From the NCBI GenBank assembly GCA_023248395.1, contig JAHFEQ010000014.1, forward strand, positions 1-34,996: a DNA stretch of 34,996 nucleotides, read 5' to 3'. Within the stretch, counting starts at the first letter, position 1; every line of letters starts with the position of its first letter. The notes beneath the pieces were generated by a model. It was given only the letters and a program-made list of their open reading frames with translations. It had not been told where the DNA came from and did no database searches. This DNA is from Nitrospirota bacterium (GTDB taxonomy: Bacteria > Nitrospirota > 9FT-COMBO-42-15 > HDB-SIOI813). The position numbers and the translations under genes are program-made. Below, piece after piece: positions 1 to 8,204 of this stretch.

Positions 1-21
1 ATCCAAAAAACTCCTGCTGCA

Positions 22-101
22 TGTCATTCTGAGGGAGCGAGAGCGACCGAAGAATCTGATACCCCGGACTTATCAGATTCTTCGCTCCGCTCAGAATGAC
101 A
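22..101. repeat. Imperfect inverted repeat of the 'TGTCATTCTGAG...TCAGATTCTTCGCTCCGCTCAGAATGACA' type
   Basis: Left arm tgtcattctgag..gaagaatctgata (22-61) pairs with tatcagattcttcgctccgctcagaatgaca (71-101). A near-identical right arm recurs at about 18430-18459. Confidence 0.8.
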
Positions 102-165
102 AACCCGGGTGTTTCATGTGAATAATTATAGCACCTCTGCTCCTTTAAATGATAAAATATCACTC

Positions 166-1248
166 ATGGAACGGGATATTACGAAACGTCTCCTCCACTG
201 GTATCGCAAAGAGGGGCGTGACCTCCCCTGGCGGCGCACCTCTGATCCTTATGCTATCTGGGTCTCTGAGATCATGCTTCAACAGACCCAGGTAGCCACG
301 GTCATCCCTTACTATGAAAAGTTTATGGCAACATTCCCTACGACCGCCGACTTGGCCCATGCCCCGCTGGGGACGGTGTTAAAGGTATGGGAGGGGCTTG
401 GCTACTATGCCCGCGCAAGGAACCTTCAGAAGGCAGCCCGTATTATCTCAGGCCAATATAATGGAGAGATGCCGGATGATATCGAAACACTGACATCCCT
501 GCATGGGATAGGCCGTTCTACCGCCGGGGCGATTATCAGCATTGCTTACGGAAAGAAGGCCCCTATCCTTGATGGGAATGTCCGGCGTGTGCTCTGCCGG
601 CTCTTTGCGATCCGGCAAAACCCATCTCTCGCACCAGTACAGAAAAAACTATGGAACATCTCTGAACGTCTTGTGCCAGAGAAAAACCCCCGTTGTTTTA
701 ATCAGGCCCTGATGGACCTGGGGGCAATGATCTGTGCGCCGAAAAACCCGGATTGCACCGCCTGTTGCCTTAGGTCTCTGTGTCTTGCTTACTCAAAGGG
801 GTTGCAGAAGACTCTCCCTGTAAAATCTCCAGGACGGAAAGTCCCTCACTATCATATTGCCGCGGGGGTAATCTGGAGAGGGGGGAAGATCCTCATTACT
901 CAGAGGCCTGCTGAGGGACTGCTCGGGGGTCTGTGGGAATTTCCAGGCGGAAAATTAAAAGAGGGAGAAAACCCCATACAGGCGGCAGCCCGCGAAATCC
1001 TGGAAGAATTAAATGTCACCGCCTCCGTGGGAGACTTGATCAGCACGGTGAGACATGCCTACTCCCACTTCCACATCACCCTGCATGCCTTTCACTGCCG
1101 CTATGTGAAGGGGCCCCTGAAAACAACCCATCCCTACCGCTGGGTCTCTCCTGAGGAACTGAGCCACTACGCCTTTCCCTCCGCCAACCGAAAGATTATC
1201 ACGGTGCTGAAAAAAGGAGACCTGACCCCTATTTCCTTCCTGTTATGA
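166..1248 (+). CDS. mutY: A/G-specific adenine glycosylase with C-terminal NUDIX-like domain
   Basis: LPWRRTSDPYAIWVSEIMLQQTQVATVIPYYEKF, HhH LHGIGRSTAGAI, Fe-S CAPKNPDCTACCLRSLC, C-terminal GGLWEFPGGKLKEGE. ORF opens at GTG 109; ATG 166 (MERDITKRLL) is the more likely start. Confidence 0.95.
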   Translation: MERDITKRLLHWYRKEGRDLPWRRTSDPYAIWVSEIMLQQTQVATVIPYYEKFMATFPTTADLAHAPLGTVLKVWEGLGYYARARNLQKAARIISGQYNGEMPDDIETLTSLHGIGRSTAGAIISIAYGKKAPILDGNVRRVLCRLFAIRQNPSLAPVQKKLWNISERLVPEKNPRCFNQALMDLGAMICAPKNPDCTACCLRSLCLAYSKGLQKTLPVKSPGRKVPHYHIAAGVIWRGGKILITQRPAEGLLGGLWEFPGGKLKEGENPIQAAAREILEELNVTASVGDLISTVRHAYSHFHITLHAFHCRYVKGPLKTTHPYRWVSPEELSHYAFPSANRKIITVLKKGDLTPISFLL

Positions 1249-1530
1249 GCGGCTCCTTTTGCTTCTTTGCCCATATATACACGATAGCACAAAAGTGCAA
1301 AATATTACAAAGTACAAGATGAACATTGGAAATAGGTTTGAAGTCTGTATCTGATTTGATTTCGCTACAAGCACGGCGGCGATCGCTAATATGGTGACAA
1401 CAGGAAACAGCGTAATCAGGAGAATGTCGACGCGAGCAATGGGTTCTATCAGCGCCCAGAACAACAAAACAGTCCAGCCCAGCATCAAGGCTCCTGCGCC
1501 ACGCGTGACGTAGAGATACATTGCGGACAA
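1243..1530 (-). CDS. Small hydrophobic membrane protein, probably 5'-degraded
   Basis: Hydrophobic segments (TRGAGALMLGWTVLLFWALIEP...). Homology-like reading continues upstream (ADALATVLLFSPTVASIVLQPQSFELS) without a clear ATG. Confidence 0.5.
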   Translation of the reverse strand: MSAMYLYVTRGAGALMLGWTVLLFWALIEPIARVDILLITLFPVVTILAIAAVLVAKSNQIQTSNLFPMFILYFVIFCTFVLSCIYGQRSKRSRS

Positions 1531-1773
1531 TTCGAACGATTGTGGTTGAAGGACAATGCTGGCAACGGTTGGTGAGAACAGAAGTACTGTAGCTAAAGCG
1601 TCGGCGATAATGCCTATTCAATATGATGTGATTAGAAACTTCCTTATTTTATTTTCCTCTCATAACGAGTCTGTAGAAAAAGTCGGTTTTCGAAATATCA
1701 AAAACGATTACCAATTGAAATCTACGATGTTGGATATCACTTCTTGTGTGCATGTTTCAGGAAGAAACATTGA

Positions 1774-2181
1774 TCATGGCGACTCGTCATAGTGTTTGAC
1801 TCCTCTACGCGGATAAATCATAGTGTTTAAATGACGCTGTCCCAACAATTCTTTGTATCTGAAACAGTCCGTAGTGTGATCATTGACCATACCTACGGCT
1901 TGCATATGGGCATAGATTATAGTTGAGCCGACAAATTTGAAACCTCTCTTCTTCAGATCTTTGCTGAGGGCATCTGATTTTCCTGCATCAAAATCAGCAA
2001 ACGCCTTCCTGTAGTTCTCACGTCTTTTTAAAATTGTACTCCAGCTTAAACCCGCTTGTGCTCCTTCCAGGATAATAAATTCAAATAACTTTTTATCATC
2101 GTGTACAGGGACACCCCATTCCTTATCATGATACTCAATATAGATGGGGTCATTCCCGACCCATTTGCATCTATTCAACAT
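1774..2181 (-). pseudogene. tag: DNA-3-methyladenine glycosylase I with a large internal in-frame deletion
   Basis: N-term MLNRCKWVGNDPIYIEYHDKEWGVPVHDDKKLFEFIILEGAQAGLSW and C-term SDALSKDLKKRGFKFVGSTIIYAHMQAVGMVNDH match Tag, but the central block (GIIR..KI..NA..F..) is missing. Confidence 0.8.
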
Positions 2182-2374
2182 ATTCTCTAAACCTGGATAA
2201 ACTTCTCACCCTTTTGGAATCTACACCATCCATGATATTATTTCAATTGGTTACTTAATCCCAAACCATCTGGCTTATGTTTACTGTAAGATTGAGAAGA
2301 TGTTATAATGAGTTAACAAACCTTTCATTCCCTTTTTGCGACTAAATACTGCGTGCAACTACGAGGATAATCAG

Positions 2375-3322
2375 ATGATATTCCCGAAGGAACGAAATGA
2401 AGAAGGTGCATTTGTCAGGCCGGAAGACCAGTTTCGGGGCTGGGTGACTTGCGATGGCTCAAAAGGCTATCCCGCTGAATTAGGCCGCTATCATCTCTAT
2501 GTTTCCCTTGCCTGCCCATGGGCTCACCGTACTGTTATAATGCGCAAATTAAAAGGGCTTGAAGATGTCATCGGCATGACAGTTGTTGACCCGGTTCGGG
2601 ATGAACGTGGCTGGGCGTTTCGAAATGGTCCGGGGTACAGCGAGGACCCGGTAAATGGCTTTCAGTTCCTCAGTGAGGCATATAAGGTCTCGGAGCCTGA
2701 TTACAACGCAAGAGTCACAGTTCCTGTACTATGGGATAAGAAGACAGGCCGGATTGTCTCAAACGCTGATGATGATATTATGCGCATGTTTAATAGTGAA
2801 TTCAATGCCTTCACCAAAAGCGATCTTGATTTTTACCCCGAGGCGCTCCGTGCAGAGATTGATGCGATCAATGACTTTGTTTATCCAAATGTAAATGATG
2901 GAGTATATCGGGCAGGCTTTGCAACCACCCAGAGTACCTACGAACGGGAAGTCCGGGCACTGTTCAATGCCCTGGACCAGATAGAGGAACGCCTCAGGAC
3001 AAATAGATACCTCGTGGGCAATCAGATGACTGAAGCCGACTGGCGACTGTTTACGACCCTGATACGCTTTGATGCGGTCTATTACATCCATTTCAAGTGT
3101 AACATCCGGCGGATCATTGATTATCCAAACCTCTATGGATACTTACGGGAGCTGTATCAGCACGAAGAAATCGCAGAGACGGTTAATTTTGATCATATCA
3201 AGCATCACTATTACATCACTCATACGGATATTAATCCCACGAGGATAGTCCCTGTCGGACCTGAACTTGATTTAAATTCGCCGCACAATCGTGATAAGCT
3301 CAGTGAACAGGCCAGGAGATGA
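2375..3322 (+). CDS. yqjG: Glutathionyl-hydroquinone reductase / omega-class GST-like (YqjG/ECM4 family)
   Basis: GRYHLYVSLACPWAHRTVIMRKLKGLEDVIGMTVVDPV (CPWA motif) and C-terminal GST helical domain. ATG 2375. Confidence 0.88.
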   Translation: MIFPKERNEEGAFVRPEDQFRGWVTCDGSKGYPAELGRYHLYVSLACPWAHRTVIMRKLKGLEDVIGMTVVDPVRDERGWAFRNGPGYSEDPVNGFQFLSEAYKVSEPDYNARVTVPVLWDKKTGRIVSNADDDIMRMFNSEFNAFTKSDLDFYPEALRAEIDAINDFVYPNVNDGVYRAGFATTQSTYEREVRALFNALDQIEERLRTNRYLVGNQMTEADWRLFTTLIRFDAVYYIHFKCNIRRIIDYPNLYGYLRELYQHEEIAETVNFDHIKHHYYITHTDINPTRIVPVGPELDLNSPHNRDKLSEQARR

Positions 3323-4248
3323 CAATGAGTAAAATCAGAAAGATAAGAAAGGTGTTTAATAGCAGGCCGACGCTCGAAGGTGCCGGCGTGCATTTGAAGA
3401 GGGTGTTCGGCTACCAGCACGTTCCGCAACTTGATCCATTTCTCCTCCTTGACGACTTTCATTCGAACAACCCCGATGAATATATCAAAGGTTTTCCCTG
3501 GCATCCCCACCGGGGTATTGAGACAATCACCTATGTGCTGTATGGGAAGGTAGAACACGGCGACAGTATGGGCAATAAGGGGGTAATCTCATCAGGTGAT
3601 GTGCAATGGATGACGGCTGGCAGCGGCATTATCCACCAGGAGATGCCGAAAGGCAGAGAAGATGGATTGCTGTGGGGATTTCAACTATGGGACAATCTTC
3701 CGGCGTCGCATAAGATGATGGAACCGCGTTACCGGGATGTCCAACACCATCAGATACCGGAAATCAGGTTGAACAATAATGTGACAGTGAAAATTATTTG
3801 TGGCGAGGTCAATAGAGCCAGGGGCCCGGTGCAGGACATTGTTACCGACCCTGAATATCTTGATGTGAGTGTTCCGCCTGATACAATGTTCATACATCGC
3901 GTGCAGGAGGGATACACAGTATTTGCTTATGTGATAGAAGGCAGGGGATACTTTGAACCGGAACGGGATCCATACGGGTATGAAGTTGAAGGAAGGAACT
4001 ACTTCGATTTCAAGAGAGATTGCCTGATAGGGGCTGAAAGCCTGGTCATTTTTGACGATGGCAATGAGCTGTCTATATCGACCGGGGAGGAAGGTCTGCG
4101 TTTTCTGCTTATATCAGGGAAACCCATTCGGGAACCAGTAGCCTGGTATGGCCCCATTGTAATGAATACCCAGGAAGAGCTGAGAATAGCATTTGAGGAA
4201 TATCAAAGCGGAACGTTTCTAAAACATGGTAGTATGAATCCAGACTAA
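3319..4248 (+). CDS. Pirin family protein
   Basis: PWHPHRGIETITYVLYGKVEHGDSMGNKGVISSGDVQWMTAGSGIIHQEMP pirin cupin signature. Overlaps the upstream GST ORF by 4 nt. Confidence 0.9.
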   Translation: MTMSKIRKIRKVFNSRPTLEGAGVHLKRVFGYQHVPQLDPFLLLDDFHSNNPDEYIKGFPWHPHRGIETITYVLYGKVEHGDSMGNKGVISSGDVQWMTAGSGIIHQEMPKGREDGLLWGFQLWDNLPASHKMMEPRYRDVQHHQIPEIRLNNNVTVKIICGEVNRARGPVQDIVTDPEYLDVSVPPDTMFIHRVQEGYTVFAYVIEGRGYFEPERDPYGYEVEGRNYFDFKRDCLIGAESLVIFDDGNELSISTGEEGLRFLLISGKPIREPVAWYGPIVMNTQEELRIAFEEYQSGTFLKHGSMNPD

Positions 4249-4346
4249 CTTTTCATCAAAATTTGAAATTAAGGAAGAAGGGTTGAGCATTACACCTACT
4301 AAGCGAGCGTTTATTAATTTTGGAAATTATGGCTTACCAAGAGAAA

Positions 4347-4406
4347 GCGAGAACGCTGAAGCTCAAAGGCAGCGTACTAGCCGTCCTCTGGAGCGCCTTG
4401 TTGGGC
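4347..4406 (-). other. Degenerate attC-like (integron cassette recombination) site
   Basis: Minus strand GCCCAACAAGGCGCTCCAGAGGACGGC...TTTGAGCTTCAGCGTTCTCGC, starting 1 nt after the restriction-gene TAA. The RYYYAAC core is intact; the distal GTTRRRY core is degraded (GTTCTCG). Confidence 0.4.
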
Positions 4407-4407
4407 G

Positions 4408-5106
4408 TTATATTTCTTTTTTCAGTCGTTCGATTTCCTGTTGAATCTGTGCAATTATTTCTTTATTCCCGATTTCACCGTCCAAGCTGAAGACAACAAA
4501 TACTTTGCCCCCATATTGTTCTTCAAATTCTGCGAAGCTGGCTTTCATTCTTTCAGTAGGAGAATAATTGCCAAAGTTCGCTTTTGCTGTTACGGATTTG
4601 ATTTGAATGCCAAATGCTCTATCACCAACTTTTGCCACATAGTCAATGTCTCCTGCGTGATTAAGTTCAGAGTCGGACTCTTCAAAAATTATGTCTGGAA
4701 AGATTTTGGCCAAGCTGTCATTAACAACAGACTTCTCCCGAAGAAAACCATCAAATGTCCTATTGATGGTAAGATTATAAATGTAATCCATGCAATCCTG
4801 AAGTGTCAGTTGGCTGAAAGCCGCCTGCCATTCAGGAATAACTACTTCTGTAATTTTCTCATGAAGCCGTTCACCAAGTTCCCGCAGGCACTCCGGGGTA
4901 ATTTTAGTTGGTGTCTTTGCTGCTGTGTATGCTTTTTCAAAATACCATAGTTCCTATTTCTGGATTGTTTTTGGCTGGCATTCCCTGATAAGAGTCATTA
5001 CCGTTCCGACTTTATTAGGCCTTGATAACTGATAAGTTTGGCAGGCATAGTTCAGGACTTTTTCTTTTTTGCCAAATTCCATGGAATATCTTTGAGTTTT
5101 CGCCAT
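4408..5106 (-). pseudogene. MjaI-like type II restriction endonuclease interrupted by one in-frame TAG
   Basis: ATG at 5106, TAG at 4956-4954 (codon 51), then uninterrupted same-frame coding to TAA at 4410-4408. Nuclease-like HAGDIDYVAKVGDRAFGIQIKSVT. Directly downstream of the methyltransferase. Confidence 0.6.
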
Positions 5107-6399
5107 CTAATGCCTCTGTAGGTTTAAAAATCTATTTTTGTATTTGAAGTCAGTTAAACTGTCAACGTCCGCTAAACCCTCCTTGATTATATGGGCATTT
5201 ATAAAGGTCCTGTTCTTCAGGTAGAGATAGCAAAGAAGATTGTTGCGGTCATCATATTTCTGGTTGTCAAATTTCATAAATACTTTCTGACCCTTTGTTT
5301 TTTCGATCAGAAATCTGATTGCTTGTCCATTAGCAGTCTCTTTTTCTTTTACACCAATAAGACGAACAACCAAATCATTGTTCAGCTTCACTAACTCGGG
5401 GCTGATTACTTCTTTGACAGAATAGTAGACTTCTCTGTCACCGCTGTCTTTATCAATCTTTGAGCCGAATTGAAGTTTTTTAGGGTCCATCTTCTTGTCA
5501 AGTTTATGAGGGTCTTTGAAAATATAAGGCAGCTTTTCAATTTCTTTATCCAGGTCGGTCTTAACGCTATCATTCAGGAACACATATTCTGTAACTGCAA
5601 GGTCTGGGTGGCCGACATTGAGCTTATCTTTGATTGTTGAAATAAAATCTGGATTGATTTCATAACCGACTGAATTGCGGCCTAAATTACGGGCGGCAAG
5701 TGAAGTTGTCCCACTGCCGAGGAATGGGTCTAAAACCGTCTCACCGGAAAACGAAAACATTTTTATAAGACGTGCCGGCAATTCTTCCGGAAACATAGCA
5801 ATGTGACCGTCTTGCTTTGCCCCTGCAAAGTACCAGTGCCCTGAGAAATAAGTATTCCAGTTATCTTTTGATATTATTGAAAGATCTTTTTGTTTCTTGG
5901 TCGGAACCGGCGGGGCACCCTGGTTTTTGAAAAGTAAAATGAATTCATAGTCAATCTTCAAAATTCCGTTTCTGGGATATGGGAAACTGCCCATTATCGT
6001 TGCGCCGCCGGTTGTATTGCACGTGGTAACTTTCTGCCAGATGACAGCGCCCATATAGTCAAAACCTATGGTTTCACAAAATTTAATTATTTCTGTTCTT
6101 ATTGGAATCACTTTATACCGCCCATAATAAACCGAGCGGGCAAACTGGTCTCCGATATTAATGCAAAGCCGGCATCCCGGCTGTAATACCCTATGACATT
6201 CTTTCCAGACCAGATTTAGATTATTGATATAACTTTCATAGCTTTCGTGAAAGCCGATTTGGCTTTCAGTGCCATAATCTTTTAATTGCCAGTATGGAGG
6301 AGAGGTAATAATCAAATGGACTGATTTATCAGCTAAAAGGTTCATTTGCCTGCTGTCACCGTGTATTATTTTATGGATAGTTTTCAAGGGGGTTCTCAT
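5107..6399 (-). CDS. Beta-class site-specific DNA methyltransferase (N4-C/N6-A) with C-terminal SNase-like domain
   Basis: HGDSRQMNLLADKSVHLIITSPPYWQLKDYG (TSPPYW), DPFLGSGTTSLAARNLGRNSVGYEI. C-term VVRLIGVKEKE..GQKVFMKFDNQKYDDRNNLLCYLYLKNRTFINAHIIKEGLADV resembles a thermonuclease fold. Confidence 0.85.
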   Translation of the reverse strand: MRTPLKTIHKIIHGDSRQMNLLADKSVHLIITSPPYWQLKDYGTESQIGFHESYESYINNLNLVWKECHRVLQPGCRLCINIGDQFARSVYYGRYKVIPIRTEIIKFCETIGFDYMGAVIWQKVTTCNTTGGATIMGSFPYPRNGILKIDYEFILLFKNQGAPPVPTKKQKDLSIISKDNWNTYFSGHWYFAGAKQDGHIAMFPEELPARLIKMFSFSGETVLDPFLGSGTTSLAARNLGRNSVGYEINPDFISTIKDKLNVGHPDLAVTEYVFLNDSVKTDLDKEIEKLPYIFKDPHKLDKKMDPKKLQFGSKIDKDSGDREVYYSVKEVISPELVKLNNDLVVRLIGVKEKETANGQAIRFLIEKTKGQKVFMKFDNQKYDDRNNLLCYLYLKNRTFINAHIIKEGLADVDSLTDFKYKNRFLNLQRH

Positions 6400-6753
6400 A
6401 GATACAGTTTAACATTTTCTGATTATATCTTGCGACCAACTTATAGTCTCCTGAACTACGTAACCAAATACACTGACAGAATCCTGCAAGGCATCATGGT
6501 TGTAAATATCGAATCTCTATCTAAAAATGTTATCTTCTCTTATAGTTATGGTGGATAGCAGATGCAGTATATCCAGATACACCGCAAGCTTCGCCAGGAT
6601 AATAAAGGTAGCAGTGAACTAAACTGTAAAGGGCGGGATGGTTTTTCCGGAGGGTTTTAACGATCTGATAGGACATCGGATAAGTTCTCCCAAACCCTGC
6701 GATGCTATCCATCTTAATCAAGCAGATGAGAGATTGTCAAGAAGAATTGATAT

Positions 6754-6912
6754 ATGGTATATAGCTTCGACAACTGCCTGGAAACGCACGAATTCACCCC
6801 CCTTGAGCCCGACCTCGACGAACACAAGTTCTACTGCCCGGGGATCGGGGTGGTGCTCGAAGTGGATCAAAATACGGGGAAGCGGACCGAGCTGACGGAG
6901 GTGACCCCCTGA
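6754..6912 (+). pseudogene. C-terminal remnant of an unidentified protein
   Basis: 52-codon frame MVYSFDNCLETHEFTPLEPDLDEHKFYCPGIGVVLEVDQNTGKRTELTEVTP. Protein-like composition; not in the ORF track. Confidence 0.35.
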
Positions 6913-7088
6913 TTATCCCTTAGGTTGCTAAATGCCCCGCTGCTCCCAGTTGACCCGAACGCTCTCCGAGGGTTAGCCAAGCCGTGGTGAGACTGTTCCT
7001 CCTTCAATGAGGTGGAACGTAACCCTGACCTGCCTGCAAAGGTCTATTCCACTTTCGGCACAGAGCTTACAGAAATAAACGGACATTA

Positions 7089-7589
7089 TCAGTCCATCGT
7101 GAATTCCGGGAAACCCAGCCAGAAGCCATTGCCCTTGATTCCGTCGATTTCGGCTTCAATTATCTGGTAATGAGCGTCTTCCATTTCTGCGAGCCTCAGG
7201 TACATCTTTTTCGCCGCCGCGTCTGTCATCAGCTCGGCCTGCTTCAGGTAATATTCATTGGCTGCCCGCTCCTCCCTGAGTGCTGTAGAGAGAGCTTCGA
7301 GGTCGCTGACTCCGGATCCCCGATTGTTTTTTGTTTTAGTCTCCTTCAGCTTCGGCACTAACAATTCAATTTCCGACTTGGGGATTTCAGCGCTATACCA
7401 GCTGTCGCGGCCCGAAATGCAGTCCAGCTGTTTCTCGAGTATGGACATATGATTCCACTCGTCGAGCGCTAACGTAATGAACATGTTCTTCCCCGATACA
7501 TCCTTTGTCGCCTTTGCGTATTCCATGTATTTTTTCATTGCTTCTTTTTCAACCATTATTGCCTTCTTTAATGCATGTTCAACTTCCAT
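7089..7589 (-). CDS. Ferritin-like/rubrerythrin-type diiron protein
   Basis: MEVEHALKKAIMVEKEAMKKYMEYAKATKD...ALDEWNHMSILEKQL...EERAANEYYLKQAELM...LAEMEDAHYQIIEAE: repeated E..(E/H) helices. Confidence 0.85.
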   Translation of the reverse strand: MEVEHALKKAIMVEKEAMKKYMEYAKATKDVSGKNMFITLALDEWNHMSILEKQLDCISGRDSWYSAEIPKSEIELLVPKLKETKTKNNRGSGVSDLEALSTALREERAANEYYLKQAELMTDAAAKKMYLRLAEMEDAHYQIIEAEIDGIKGNGFWLGFPEFTMD

Positions 7590-7769
7590 TTTTTTCCTCC
7601 TATTCCATTTGCTAAACCGTCATGATCCAGCCGGTTATTATATACTGGTAATGATATCATTCATGAATTTCCTTTTAAGATGTCAGAATAGCAGTAAGAG
7701 ATTTATGTGTCAATGGAGATTTGACCTTACAACTGGGATTGGATAGAATATCCAGAAGGTATTTAACTA

Positions 7770-8094
7770 TGATAAACCACAAGCTTGTATTACCCGAGCA
7801 CCTTAACCACTACGGTTACCTCTTCGGCGCTTACCTGTTACACTATGTTGATGAATACGCCTATATCACAGCCAATCTCAATTTTCCCGGCCACAGGTTC
7901 GTCACCATAGGACTCGACAAAGTCGTATTCAGGAAGAACATCCGCCTAGGGTCGGTTTTAAAGTTCGACATCAACCACACTCGGAAAGGCAACACTTCAG
8001 CAAAGACTGTTTCACGGTCTCTTCCATAAAGGGCGAAAATATCGGCGATACGCTGGAGACGCCAGAGGAGGTCATCCGGAGGAGGTGTCAATAA
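7770..8094 (+). pseudogene. Hotdog-fold acyl-CoA thioesterase, frameshifted
   Basis: MINHKLVLPEHLNHYGYLFGAYLLHYVDEYAYITANLNFPGHRFVTIGLDKVVFRKNIRLGSVLKF; frame changes near 8005, after which FTVSSIKGENIGDTLETPEEVIRRRCQ* continues the family-like sequence. Confidence 0.75.
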
Positions 8095-8106
8095 ATCTCC
8101 GGAAAT

Positions 8107-8188
8107 CACTCTCCCCTACCCCCTCCCATCAAGGGAGGGGGACTAAGAATAAAAATGCATTCAAGTTGAGGGTAAGGGGGATTTTTGT
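8107..8188. repeat. GC-rich palindromic dispersed repeat upstream of ppc
   Basis: ctctcccctaccccctcccatcaagggaggggg...gagggtaagggggattttt; related to the copy inside the ppc ORF. Confidence 0.7.
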
Positions 8189-8204
8189 TATAGTCATAGG
8201 TAAT

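Noticed and set aside
160-360. Minus-strand ORF inside mutY
   Set aside because: Antisense to a well-supported gene, no family-like motifs; shadow ORF.
1556-1792. 78-aa plus-strand ORF
   Set aside because: No family signal and overlaps the degraded membrane-protein gene; considered non-coding.
4441-4950. 169-aa plus-strand ORF
   Set aside because: Antisense to the restriction-endonuclease frame, which has protein-like composition; the plus ORF is Cys/Phe-rich shadow sequence.
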